From assembly GCF_021462265.1 (NCBI RefSeq), contig NZ_JAJONF010000002.1:248001-312000 (forward strand): DNA of 64,000 nucleotides, given 5' to 3'. The notes beneath the pieces are model-generated. The model made no database searches. It saw nothing but the letters and a program-made list of their open reading frames with translations, and was not told the origin of the DNA. This document shows, in pieces, positions 1-8,039 of the stretch; the stretch's first letter is position 1; every line of letters begins with the position of its first letter. Made by a program: the position numbers and the translations under genes. Origin of the DNA: Streptomyces shenzhenensis (GTDB lineage: Bacteria > Actinomycetota > Actinomycetes > Streptomycetales > Streptomycetaceae).

Positions 1-909
1 GCCGTCGACGGGATTGCAGGTCGAGGCGCAGGTGCCCTCGGTCAGCCCGTATCCCTCGACGATGAGGAAGCCGAAGCGTTCCTCGCACCGCTCCAGCAGT
101 TCCTTCGACGCCGGAGCCGCTCCGCAGATCGCGAACCGGAGCGAGGAGGTGTCGGGCGCCACATCAGCGGGCAGTTCCGCGAGCCGGGCATAGATGGTCG
201 GTACGGCGGCGAAATAGGTCGGCCGGTGCCGCTCCACCGCCTCCAGGAACGGCAGCGGCGCGAAGCGCTCCAGGACGGTGAGCTGCCCGCCGGCCAGCAG
301 GGAGGACAGGAAGCTCACGCAGATCGCGTTGACGTGGAACAGCGGCAGGACCAGCAGACAGTGATCGGCCTCGGTCAGCTTCAGATGCCCCGCCAGCATG
401 GCTGTCATCGCCTGCAGATGGGCATGGTCGAGCATCACACCCTTGGGCCGGCCGGTGGAGCCGCTGGTGTAGATGAGCAGGGCCAGGTCCTGCGGGCGCA
501 CCTCGCGATCGGGCAGCCCGCCGCAGGGCTCCGCCCGCAGCACGTCGACGGGAATGGACGGCAGCCCGGCAGTCGGCGCGTCCGGCCCCGCGGTGACGAC
601 GAGCACCGCGTCCGCGTCCCGCAGCTGGTACGTCGCCTCGGTGGCGGTCAGTACGGGGTTGACGGGCGTCACGGCCGCGCCGAGCCGCCAGGCCGCGAGC
701 AGCACAAGCAGCAACTCCACCCGGTTGGGCAGCATGACCGCGACGACGTCGCCCTCGCCGACCCCGTGCCCGGCCAACTGCTCCGCCACCGCTTCGGCGC
801 GGTGTGCGACATCCGCGTACGACAGCTCGTGCCGTGCGTCGCGCAGACAGGACCGGGACATCACCGAGTCCGGCCGCCCCCAGGGCAGATATCCAAGGCC
901 AACGCTCAC
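1..909 (-). CDS. AMP-dependent acyl-CoA synthetase, 3' end cut by window edge
   Basis: Adenylate-forming enzyme that would activate a carboxylic acid to acyl-AMP and then acyl-CoA. The reading frame is open from a GTG at 909 to base 1 (303 codons) with no stop, so the C-terminal lid domain lies outside the window. The P-loop-like signature YTSGSTGRPKG sits near residues 147-157, and a GYGLTEG motif lies close to the left edge; both are hallmarks of the ANL superfamily. The start is chosen because GAGGAG lies a few bases upstream of the GTG and the protein opens with a normal N-terminal subdomain. Substrate cannot be told, but the neighbouring aromatic alcohol/aldehyde genes make an aromatic or aliphatic acid ligase role plausible (inference). 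Confidence 0.85.
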   Translation of the reverse strand, partial: MSVGLGYLPWGRPDSVMSRSCLRDARHELSYADVAHRAEAVAEQLAGHGVGEGDVVAVMLPNRVELLLVLLAAWRLGAAVTPVNPVLTATEATYQLRDADAVLVVTAGPDAPTAGLPSIPVDVLRAEPCGGLPDREVRPQDLALLIYTSGSTGRPKGVMLDHAHLQAMTAMLAGHLKLTEADHCLLVLPLFHVNAICVSFLSSLLAGGQLTVLERFAPLPFLEAVERHRPTYFAAVPTIYARLAELPADVAPDTSSLRFAICGAAPASKELLERCEERFGFLIVEGYGLTEGTCASTCNPVDG

Positions 910-1364
910 CAGATCTCCTCGACGACGCTGTGCGGCGGTGTGTCACGTGTCCGTGAACAGTAGGAAGGAGCCGTCCCCCATCCCATGTCGCGGATCCACA
1001 AATCTCCCCGCCGAGCTGTGCACCATCGACAAGCGCGCCCCGGGGTCTCCTGGGAGCCAACGAGCTGAACGCGGTACGTCGGCCGCAGCGCCCGCACGCG
1101 TCCTGGTCCGCACGGCCGGCATCGTGCACCAGACGCCGGCCGCCGCCGGGAGGCGTGTGCGCGTCGAGCAGGGCAACTCCCGTCGAGGCAGACGCCTTCC
1201 GCCTGGACGCACAGGGCAGGATCGCCGAGCACCGGGACGCCCTGCAGGCCGTCACCGCGGCCGGCGTTCAACGGCAACTCCCGGGGCCGAGAACGCACTT
1301 GCCCGCAGCGCCCGCACTCTCGGCCGGAGGGTGCGGGCGCTGCGGGCGACTGCGGGGGCGGAGA
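910..1364. other. Intergenic region, no supported gene
   Basis: This 455-bp stretch separates two leftward genes. Short open frames exist on both strands but none has family resemblance or a convincing start. It contains a strong hairpin (1301-1347) next to the dehydrogenase stop, and a 15-base copy of that hairpin's left arm near 1082-1097. The promoter of the acyl-CoA synthetase should lie in its left part, but I see no clear consensus. Confidence 0.5.
1301..1347 (-). terminator. Hairpin terminator after aldehyde dehydrogenase
   Basis: Perfect 17-bp inverted repeat (GCCCGCAGCGCCCGCAC and its complement) with a 13-nt loop, 17 bases beyond the stop codon of the leftward aldehyde dehydrogenase gene. 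There is no T-run, which is common for actinomycete terminators. Confidence 0.65.
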
Positions 1365-2825
1365 TCAGAAGGGGTAGTGAGCCTGCTGGGTGGCGAGGGT
1401 GACCCAGCGGGTGTTGGAGAAGGCCTCGATGCCCCACCGTCCGCCGAAGCGACCGTAGCCGGAGGCCTTCGCCCCGCCGAAGGGGGCGTGGGGCTCGTCG
1501 GCCACGGACTGGTCGTTGATGTGCACGATGCCGGTGCGGATCCGACGGGCGACCTGGAGCCCACGGGTGGCGTTCTCGGTGATGATGCCGCAGGTCAGGC
1601 CGTTCTCGGTGTCGTTGGCGACGGCGACGGCCTCGGCGTCGTCGGTGAACGTCTCAAGGACGCAGACGGGGCCGAAGGCCTCGGCGTAGTACAGGGCCGC
1701 GTCCTTGGGGACGTCGGTGAGAACGGTCGCCGGGTGCACCGCGCCCTCCGGCTCGCCGCCGCCGGTCAGCACGGAGGCGCCCTTGGCGACGGCGTCCTCG
1801 ACCAGCCCCGCCACGCGCTGCGCGGCGGCCGCGGTGACCAGCGGGCCCACCACGGTGTGCGGGTGGCTCGGGTCGCCGGCCCGCAGGGAGGCCACCTTGG
1901 CGGCGAGCTTCCCGGTGAACTCCTCGGCGAGCGAGGAGTGGACCAGGACGCGGTCGCCGGACATGCAGATCTGCCCGGAGTTCATGAACACGCTGAAGGT
2001 GACGGCGTCGACGGCGTAGTCGACGTCGGCGTCGTCCAGGACGATCACCGAGTTCTTGCCCCCGAGTTCGAGGACGGCGGGCTTCAGGTGCCGTGCGGCG
2101 TGCGTGCCGATGATCCGGCCGACGCCGGTGGAACCGGTGAAGTTGACCGCGCGCACCCGCGGGTCGGCGATCAGCACCTCCGCGATCTCGGCGGCGTCCT
2201 CGGGCGCGTTGGTGACGACGTTGAGGACCCCGTCGGGCAGTCCCGCCTCGCGCAGCACGTCGGCGATGAGCAGCCCGCACGCGATCGGCGCGTCCTCGCT
2301 CGGCTTGACGACCACGGTGTTGCCGGCGGCCAGCGGCGCGGCCACGGCGCGCGCGCCGAGGATGACCGGGGCGTTCCAGGGAGCGAACGCGGCGACGACC
2401 CCGAGGGGTTCGCGCACGGCCAGGCCGAGGGTGCCCTCCTCCTGGGCGTTCAGGACCTCCCCGCGCGGGGCGGTGACCGCGGCTGCCGCCTCGCGGAAGA
2501 TGTTGGCGGCCAGGGCCACGTTGAAGTACGCCCACGGCCGGGTGCCGCCCGCCTCGTGGGCCATCAGGTCGGCCACGTCCTCGGCGCGGGCGTCCAGCAG
2601 GTCGGCGGCCCTGAGGAAGATCGCACGGCGGGCGAACGGGGCGAGGGCGGCCCAGGCGGGGAAGGCGGCGTCCGCCGCGTCCACGGCCCGGGTCACGTCC
2701 TGGGCACCGGCCGCGGCGACGGTCGCGTAGACCTCGCCGGTGTAGGGGCTGATGTCCTCGGTGACGCGGCCGGAGGCGGCGGGGACGTCCTTGCCGCCGA
2801 TCAGGAGATCGCGGGTGAGAGGCAT
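1365..2825 (-). CDS. NAD(P)-dependent aldehyde dehydrogenase, benzaldehyde/salicylaldehyde type
   Basis: 486-residue ALDH-superfamily enzyme that should oxidise an aldehyde to the acid with NAD(P). The sequence shows APWN (N151), the Rossmann motif FTGSTGVG near 229-236, the general base in LELGGK (E253) and the nucleophile in GQICMSG (C287). The C-terminal PFGGAKASGYGRFGG stretch and final HYPF are typical of the salicylaldehyde/benzaldehyde/vanillin dehydrogenase branch. The ATG at 2825 begins the recognisable family N-terminus; a longer open frame upstream runs into the alcohol dehydrogenase gene and was rejected. It follows that gene by 56 bp on the same strand, so the pair probably converts an aromatic alcohol via aldehyde to acid. 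Exact substrate is inferred. Confidence 0.93.
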   Translation of the reverse strand: MPLTRDLLIGGKDVPAASGRVTEDISPYTGEVYATVAAAGAQDVTRAVDAADAAFPAWAALAPFARRAIFLRAADLLDARAEDVADLMAHEAGGTRPWAYFNVALAANIFREAAAAVTAPRGEVLNAQEEGTLGLAVREPLGVVAAFAPWNAPVILGARAVAAPLAAGNTVVVKPSEDAPIACGLLIADVLREAGLPDGVLNVVTNAPEDAAEIAEVLIADPRVRAVNFTGSTGVGRIIGTHAARHLKPAVLELGGKNSVIVLDDADVDYAVDAVTFSVFMNSGQICMSGDRVLVHSSLAEEFTGKLAAKVASLRAGDPSHPHTVVGPLVTAAAAQRVAGLVEDAVAKGASVLTGGGEPEGAVHPATVLTDVPKDAALYYAEAFGPVCVLETFTDDAEAVAVANDTENGLTCGIITENATRGLQVARRIRTGIVHINDQSVADEPHAPFGGAKASGYGRFGGRWGIEAFSNTRWVTLATQQAHYPF

Positions 2826-2881
2826 GAGAGGGCTTCTTTCGGCACGGGGCGGCCGGGAGACGGCCGCGGAAGGGGTGGGCT

Positions 2882-3988
2882 TCACTCGGGCATGCGGACG
2901 ATCGGTTTGATGACGTCGCCCGCGTAGGAGGCGGCCAGCGCCTGCTCGATCTGGTCGAAGTCGAACCAGGACACGAGGCGGTCCATGGGGAAGCGTCCCT
3001 GGCGGTAGAGGTCGATCAGCGCGGTGATGAGCCGGGTGCTGCGGCCGCCGCCGCCCAGGACCCCGACGACCCGCTTGCCCCACAGGGTGGTGAGGTGGTC
3101 GAGGCCGAACTCGGCACCGGCGGGGGCGCCCCCGATCAGCGCGCAGGTCCCGAGCATGCCGACGGAGTCGGCGGCCTGCCGGACCACGGAGATGACGCCG
3201 GTGCACTCCAGGGCGTTGTCGGCGGGGCCGCCGCAGATGTCGTGCACGGCTGCGACCGCGTCCTGGGCGGAGGCGTCGACGGCGTGGGTGGCGCCGAGCT
3301 CGCGCGCCAGCTCCAGCCGGGCGGCGTGCCGGTCGACGGCGATGATCTTCGTGGCGCCGCTGCTGACCGCGGCCATGACCGCGGCCAGGCCCACCGATCC
3401 GACGCCGTAGACGACCAGGCTGGAGCCGGTCCGGGGGCGCAGGGTGTTCAGGACGGCGCCCGCGCCGGTCGACAGGCCGCAGGCGAGCGGGCCGAGGAGT
3501 TCGAGCGGGACGTCGTCGGGGACCTTCACCAGGCTGTTGGCCCGGGTCAGCGAGTGGGTGGCGAACGAGGACTGCCCGAAGAAGTGGGCGTGCAGCTCGC
3601 CGCCGTCCGGACGGCTCATGGCGGAGGCACGGGTGCCGGGCCGGACGCCGCCGACGAGCAGCTCACCGAGCTCCAGACAGTAACGGGGCTCGCCGTCCAG
3701 GCAGTTGCGGCACTCGCCGCACCAGGGCCAGCCGATGACGACGCGGTCGCCCTCCCGTACCGAGGTCACGCCGTCTCCGACCGCGGTGACGACACCGGCA
3801 CCCTCGTGCCCGAGGACCCCGGGAGCCGGGAAGGGGAGGTCGCCGTGGCGGGCGAGGCCGTCGGTGTGGCACACGCCCGACGCGACGATCTTCACCAGGA
3901 CCTCGCCGGGGCCGGGACCGTCCAGTTCCACGGGCTCGATCCGGAACGGTCCGTCCTGCTTGTCGAAGACAGCGGCCTGTATGCGCAC
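2882..3988 (-). CDS. Zinc-dependent alcohol dehydrogenase, aryl-alcohol (benzyl alcohol) type
   Basis: Medium-chain dehydrogenase of 368 residues. GVCHTD and GHEGAG give catalytic zinc ligands, the structural zinc lobe is CGECRNCLDGEPRYC, and the Rossmann motif is GVGSVG. The overall pattern, including the extended MSRPDGGELHAHFFGQSSFATH region, resembles XylB/AreB-type benzyl alcohol dehydrogenases. The GTG at 3988 is preferred over the TTG at 4003 because GAGG is spaced six bases before it and the family N-terminus begins there. First gene of a leftward operon with the aldehyde dehydrogenase; a TTGACA promoter and an IclR-type dyad lie upstream. Substrate range is inferred from family. Confidence 0.9.
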   Translation of the reverse strand: MRIQAAVFDKQDGPFRIEPVELDGPGPGEVLVKIVASGVCHTDGLARHGDLPFPAPGVLGHEGAGVVTAVGDGVTSVREGDRVVIGWPWCGECRNCLDGEPRYCLELGELLVGGVRPGTRASAMSRPDGGELHAHFFGQSSFATHSLTRANSLVKVPDDVPLELLGPLACGLSTGAGAVLNTLRPRTGSSLVVYGVGSVGLAAVMAAVSSGATKIIAVDRHAARLELARELGATHAVDASAQDAVAAVHDICGGPADNALECTGVISVVRQAADSVGMLGTCALIGGAPAGAEFGLDHLTTLWGKRVVGVLGGGGRSTRLITALIDLYRQGRFPMDRLVSWFDFDQIEQALAASYAGDVIKPIVRMPE

Positions 3989-4060
3989 GACGACCTCACA
4001 CAACTCGGGCGATCAGCTCTGTTCGCCTGGTGAAGATCGCCCCACCAGTGCGGCGGCGTG

Positions 4061-4090
4061 AGTCTGCGTGCCCGGGATTCGGCCTGTCAA
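4061..4090 (-). promoter_or_regulatory. Candidate promoter of the alcohol/aldehyde dehydrogenase operon
   Basis: On the minus strand a perfect -35 TTGACA (4085-4090) is followed after 18 bp by CAGACT (4061-4066), an acceptable -10. It points at the alcohol dehydrogenase gene. Confidence 0.45.
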
Positions 4091-4126
4091 CAGAATGCGC
4101 TGCGAATGTTCTACTGAGAGGGATCG

Positions 4127-4147
4127 ATGTTCCGAATATTCAAACAG
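4127..4147. promoter_or_regulatory. Putative IclR operator, dehydrogenase side
   Basis: Imperfect dyad ATGTTCCG-N5-TCAAACAG with the same 8-5-8 geometry as the better dyad at 5071-5091. It lies about 36 bp upstream of the -35 of the dehydrogenase operon and directly beyond the IclR stop, a position that suits activation. Assignment to the IclR protein is inferred from proximity and from the duplicate site. Confidence 0.5.
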
Positions 4148-4158
4148 CCGGTCGGCGG

Positions 4159-5052
4159 TCAGGTTCGGGAGCGGTAGCCGAGCCGGGTGGAGATCTCCGT
4201 CGTGGCGCGGCGTAGCGGGGCCTCGAGCCGGGGCATCACCGAGTCCATGGAGGCATTCCACACCGTGAGGTGCACGGCGATGTTGACCGCCGCCACCACC
4301 TTTCCGGAGCGGTCCCGCACGGGGGCCGCGAGCGAGCGCAGACCGGCCGCGAGCTCCTCGTCGTTGAGGGCGAACCCTGTTCGGCGCACCCGGCTCAGCG
4401 CGACCATGAGCTGCTCGCGGGCGGTGATGGTCTTCGGTCCCCGGCGGGCGAGGTCGGTCCGGTCGACCAGGTCCCGCAGCACGGCCGGATCCTGATGGGC
4501 CAGCAGTACCTTGCCCATCGAGGTGCAGTAGGCGGGCAGTCGCGAGCCGACGTGCAACTGGAGCCCCATGGCGTAGGTGCCGGCGCGTCCGCTGCGGCGC
4601 CGCTCGACGTAGACGATGTCCGTGCCGTCGAGCACGGCCATGCTCACGGTGTAGCCGGTCTCGTCCGACAGCGCCTGCAGGAACGGCCCGGCGACACGGG
4701 TGATCTCCATGGAGTTGATGGCGGCGAAGCCGAGGTCGACGACCCGTGGCCCCAGGGAGTACTTCCGGGAGTCCGGGTCCTGCTGCAGGTACCCGAGCTT
4801 GGCGAGGGTGGCCACGTAGCGGTAGGCGGTGCTGCGGTTGAGGCCCACGGCGCGTCCCAGGTCGGAGATGCCCAGCACCGGGCGGTTCTCGCTGAACGAG
4901 GACAGGATGAGCAGCCCGCGTTCGAGCGACTGCGAGAAACCGGCGGCGGACGTCCGGGTGGCGGAGGCGTCGTCCGCGCCGGCCGCGGCGTCGTCGGCGT
5001 CGCCCAGGGGGACGGGCTCGTCGGACGCGGACCGAGGTCTCGATGAGGTCAT
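4159..5052 (-). CDS. IclR-family transcriptional regulator
   Basis: 297-residue regulator with an N-terminal winged helix (SQSLERGLLIL through GLNRSTAYRYVATLAKLGYL, about residues 38-92) and a C-terminal IclR effector domain (for example SRLPAYCTSMGKVLLA). IclR proteins bind small acids, often aromatic ones, and act on neighbouring catabolic genes. It sits between the leftward dehydrogenase operon and the rightward importer operon, both with matching dyads, so it probably controls both. I chose the ATG at 5052; an in-frame ATG at 5091 lies inside the dyad 5071-5091 and neither has a good ribosome site. The first 38 residues are low-complexity Asp/Ala-rich. Confidence 0.9.
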   Translation of the reverse strand: MTSSRPRSASDEPVPLGDADDAAAGADDASATRTSAAGFSQSLERGLLILSSFSENRPVLGISDLGRAVGLNRSTAYRYVATLAKLGYLQQDPDSRKYSLGPRVVDLGFAAINSMEITRVAGPFLQALSDETGYTVSMAVLDGTDIVYVERRRSGRAGTYAMGLQLHVGSRLPAYCTSMGKVLLAHQDPAVLRDLVDRTDLARRGPKTITAREQLMVALSRVRRTGFALNDEELAAGLRSLAAPVRDRSGKVVAAVNIAVHLTVWNASMDSVMPRLEAPLRRATTEISTRLGYRSRT

Positions 5053-5070
5053 GCCGCATGGTAAGCCCGA

Positions 5071-5091
5071 ATGTTTCAGTTGTTGGAACAT
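5071..5091. promoter_or_regulatory. Putative IclR operator, importer side
   Basis: Dyad ATGTTTCA-N5-TGGAACAT: seven of eight arm positions pair, and the eighth is a G-T wobble. It lies between the IclR start and the promoter of the ABC importer, ending five bases before the -35. A degenerate copy with identical spacing is found at 4127-4147. Confidence 0.6.
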
Positions 5092-5095
5092 CGCG

Positions 5096-5124
5096 TTGAC
5101 ATCTCTGACAGCCGCTCCTAGGTT
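5096..5124 (+). promoter_or_regulatory. Vegetative-type promoter of the ABC importer operon
   Basis: TTGACA (5096-5101), a 17-bp spacer and TAGGTT (5119-5124), close to the principal-sigma consensus in actinomycetes. The start codon at 5157 follows after a leader carrying AGGAGGG. Confidence 0.75.
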
Positions 5125-5156
5125 CCCCCCAACTTTGGTTCACCAGGAGGGCAAAG

Positions 5157-6506
5157 ATGCCTACTTCTCCTATGTCCGAACCGTCCCCCGAACCCGGCAG
5201 ACGCCAGATTCTGCGCACGGCGGGCCTCGGCATATCCGCGATGGCCCTGGGCAGCCCGCTGCTCGCCGCCTGCAAGGTCGGCAGCGGCGACAGCGGCAGC
5301 GGCGGCGGCAAGGACACGACGGACACACTCAAGATCGGCTTCGTCAGCCCGCGCACCGGCGCCGCGGCCGGCTTCGGTGAGCCGGACGCCTACGTCCTCG
5401 GTCTCGCCCGCAAGGCCTTCGCCGGCGGCCTGACGATCGGCGGCAAGAAGTACGCCGTCAAGATCATCGACAAGGACGGCCAGTCCAACCCGCAGCGCGG
5501 CTCCCAGGTGGCCAGCGACCTGATCAACGGCGAGGGCGTCGACCTGATGCTGACGACGTCGACACCCGAGACGGTCAACCCCGTCTCCGACGCGTGCGAG
5601 GCGGCGGGCGTTCCGTGCATCTCCACCGTCGTGCCCTGGGAGGCCTGGTACTTCGGCCGCGGCGCCAAGCCCAGCCAGAAGCAGGCCTACAAGTACACCT
5701 TCCACTTCTGCTTCGGCGTCGAGCAGTTCCATCAGGCGTACACCCACCTGTGGCCGCAGGTGAAGACCAACAAGAAGGTCGGCGTCATGTGGCCCAACGA
5801 CTCGGACGGCAACGCCATCCGCGAGTCGCTGGGCCCGCTGCTGAAGAAGGACGGCTACGGGATCGTCGACCCTGGTGCCTACACCGACGGCACCAACGAC
5901 TACTCCTCCCAGATCTCCCGGTTCAAGTCCGACCACTGCGAGATCTTCAACACCTTCCCCATCCCCTCGGACTTCGCCACCTTCTGGCGCCAGGCGGCCC
6001 AGCAGGGCTACAAGCCCAAGATCGTGCAGGTCGCGAAGACGGGCCTGTTCCCCTCCCAGGTGGAGGCCCTGGGCCCGCTCGGCATCGGCATCGCCGGCGG
6101 CGCCTACTGGACGCCCACCTTCCCCTACAGCTCCTCCCTCACCAAGATCTCCTCCAAGGACCTCGCCGACGGGTACCAGAAGTCCTCCGGCAAGCAGTGG
6201 ACCCAGCAACTCGGCCCCAGCCTCGCCCTGTTCGACGTGGCCGCCGCAGCGCTTCAGGCAGCCACCGACCCCAGGGACAAGAAGGCCGTCGCCCAGGCCA
6301 TCGGCCGGCTCGACGTCCAGACGCCGGTCGGCCGGCTGCAGTGGGGCAAGGGACCCAACGCCAACGTCGTCGCCGCCCCCATTCTCGGCGGACAGTGGGT
6401 CCAGGCCGCCAAGGGCAGCCCCTACAAGCTGGACTTCGTCCTGTGCGAGAACTCCTCCGACCCCAACGTTCCCGTCGCCGCACGCCTGCGCCCCTACACC
6501 TCATGA
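5157..6506 (+). CDS. ABC transporter substrate-binding lipoprotein, branched-chain amino acid family
   Basis: 449-residue solute-binding protein of the periplasmic-binding type 6/LivJ family. The N-terminus combines a twin-arginine motif RRQILRT (from residue 15) with a lipobox LLAAC (C39), so it is likely exported folded by Tat and anchored as a lipoprotein, followed by a Gly/Ser linker. The start ATG has AGGAGGG six bases upstream. It is first in a tightly overlapping operon with two ATPases and two permeases. Because it adjoins aromatic alcohol/aldehyde genes and an IclR regulator, uptake of an aromatic compound is more likely than leucine uptake; this is inference from context. Confidence 0.92.
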   Translation: MPTSPMSEPSPEPGRRQILRTAGLGISAMALGSPLLAACKVGSGDSGSGGGKDTTDTLKIGFVSPRTGAAAGFGEPDAYVLGLARKAFAGGLTIGGKKYAVKIIDKDGQSNPQRGSQVASDLINGEGVDLMLTTSTPETVNPVSDACEAAGVPCISTVVPWEAWYFGRGAKPSQKQAYKYTFHFCFGVEQFHQAYTHLWPQVKTNKKVGVMWPNDSDGNAIRESLGPLLKKDGYGIVDPGAYTDGTNDYSSQISRFKSDHCEIFNTFPIPSDFATFWRQAAQQGYKPKIVQVAKTGLFPSQVEALGPLGIGIAGGAYWTPTFPYSSSLTKISSKDLADGYQKSSGKQWTQQLGPSLALFDVAAAALQAATDPRDKKAVAQAIGRLDVQTPVGRLQWGKGPNANVVAAPILGGQWVQAAKGSPYKLDFVLCENSSDPNVPVAARLRPYTS

Positions 6507-7279
6507 GCGCCCTGAGCACGCCCACGGCCGGCCCCTCCCACGAGGAGGGGCCGCAGCCCCTGCTGGTGGGCACCGGACTCGTCCTGAACTACGGGGACCT
6601 GCGCGTCCTCGACGGCGTCGACTTCCACGTCGCGCCCGGCGAAGCCGTGGGCATCGTCGGCCCCAACGGCGCCGGGAAGACCACGCTGCTCAACGCACTG
6701 GCCGGATCGGTCACCCCCGACCAGGGCAGCATCCGCATCGAGGGGCGCGACGTGACCGCCCTGCGCCCGGAACTGAGGTGCCGTCAGGGAATCGGCCGGG
6801 CCTTCCAGATCCCCCGGCCCTTCGGCGGGATGACCGTGCTGGAGAACGTCCTCGTCGGCGCGTCCTTCGGCACCCGCCTCTCGCGCCGCGCCACCCACCG
6901 GCGCTGCGTCGAAGTCCTCGAACTGTGCGGACTGATCGACCTGGCCAACCGGCGCGCCGAAGCCCTCGGACTGCTGCACAGAAAGCGCCTGGAACTGGCC
7001 CGCTCGCTGGCCACCGACCCGCGCGTCCTGCTCCTCGACGAGATCGGCGGCGGACTCACCGACGCCGAGGCCGCCCAACTCGTCACCACCGTCAAGTCCC
7101 TGCGGGAGCTGGGCATCAGCATCGTGTGGATCGAGCACATCGTCCACATCCTGGTCCAGGTCATCGACCGCCTCGTCTGCATGGACGCCGGACGCGTGCT
7201 GGCCGAGGGCGAACCCCGGGCCGTCCTGCGCGACGCCCACGTCGTCGATGCCTACCTGGGAAGGGGCGGCCGTGACTGA
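6503..7279 (+). CDS. ABC transporter ATP-binding protein, LivG-like
   Basis: 258-residue ATPase powering the importer. Walker A GPNGAGKTT is at residues 53-61, and the Q-loop region contains GRAFQIPRPFGGMTVLENV, typical of LivG. Walker B LLLDEI is at 176-181. The signature segment reads ALGLLHRKRLELA instead of LSGGQ, so the canonical signature is not recognisable; related actinomycete proteins show similar wording (recall). The ATG overlaps the stop of the binding-protein gene (ATGA), indicating translational coupling. A longer upstream open frame is a shadow of the binding-protein gene. Confidence 0.92.
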   Translation: MSALSTPTAGPSHEEGPQPLLVGTGLVLNYGDLRVLDGVDFHVAPGEAVGIVGPNGAGKTTLLNALAGSVTPDQGSIRIEGRDVTALRPELRCRQGIGRAFQIPRPFGGMTVLENVLVGASFGTRLSRRATHRRCVEVLELCGLIDLANRRAEALGLLHRKRLELARSLATDPRVLLLDEIGGGLTDAEAAQLVTTVKSLRELGISIVWIEHIVHILVQVIDRLVCMDAGRVLAEGEPRAVLRDAHVVDAYLGRGGRD

Positions 7280-8039
7280 CCTGCTGCGGATCTCCGGTCT
7301 CGTGGCCCGCCACGGGCTCCTGCACGCTGTCCGGGGCGTGTCCCTGACGGTGGCCGAGGGCGAGACGCTCGCCCTGGTCGGCGCCAACGGGGCCGGGAAA
7401 TCCACCCTGTTGCGCACCGTCGCCGGCGCGCACGCGGCCGCCGAGGGCGCGGTCGTCTTCGGCGGGGACGACATCACCCACCTCGCCGCCCACCGGCGGG
7501 TGGGCCGCGGCCTCGCTCTGGTCCCCGAGGGACGCAAGCTCTTTCCCGACATGACCGTCGAGGAGAACCTCCTCGTTGCCGGCCGGCGTGCCCGGCCCGG
7601 CCAGTGGAGCGTGGACACCGTCCTCGACGCCTTCCCCCTCCTGCGTCCGCTGCGCGACAAGCGGGCCGGCAGCCTCTCCGGCGGCCAGCAGCAGGCGGCC
7701 TCGATCGGCCGGGCGCTCATGACCAATCCCCGCCTCCTGCTGGTCGACGAGGTCTCCCTCGGTCTCGCCCCGGTGGCCGTCGACGCGGTCTACGAATGCG
7801 TCGACGCCCTCATCCGCGGCGGCGCCACCCTCGTCCTGGTCGAGCAGGACCTGAGCCGGGCGATGTCCGTGGCAAACCGCGTGGTGTGCATGCTCGAGGG
7901 CCGCATCGTCCTCGACACACCCGCCGCTGACGTCACCCGCGACCAGGTCACCGACGCGTACTTCGGCCTCAACCGCGTTCCCACCACCTCCGCCCCGGTG
8001 GACACGCCCCAGGCCCATCCCACTTCGGAGCGGACATGA
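7272..8039 (+). CDS. ABC transporter ATP-binding protein, LivF-like
   Basis: 255-residue second ATPase of the importer. Walker A GANGAGKST is at 37-45, the signature LSGGQQQ at 135-141, and Walker B LLLVDE follows. The GTG at 7272 overlaps the last eight bases of the LivG-like gene and is preceded by GGGAAGGGGCGG; an in-frame ATG at 7248 lies deeper in the upstream gene and adds nothing conserved. It would form the ATPase heterodimer with the LivG-like subunit. Confidence 0.93.
   Translation: MTDLLRISGLVARHGLLHAVRGVSLTVAEGETLALVGANGAGKSTLLRTVAGAHAAAEGAVVFGGDDITHLAAHRRVGRGLALVPEGRKLFPDMTVEENLLVAGRRARPGQWSVDTVLDAFPLLRPLRDKRAGSLSGGQQQAASIGRALMTNPRLLLVDEVSLGLAPVAVDAVYECVDALIRGGATLVLVEQDLSRAMSVANRVVCMLEGRIVLDTPAADVTRDQVTDAYFGLNRVPTTSAPVDTPQAHPTSERT

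Noticed and set aside
1155..2927. 590-codon plus-strand frame
   Set aside because: Antisense to the aldehyde dehydrogenase, with mirror-frame composition.
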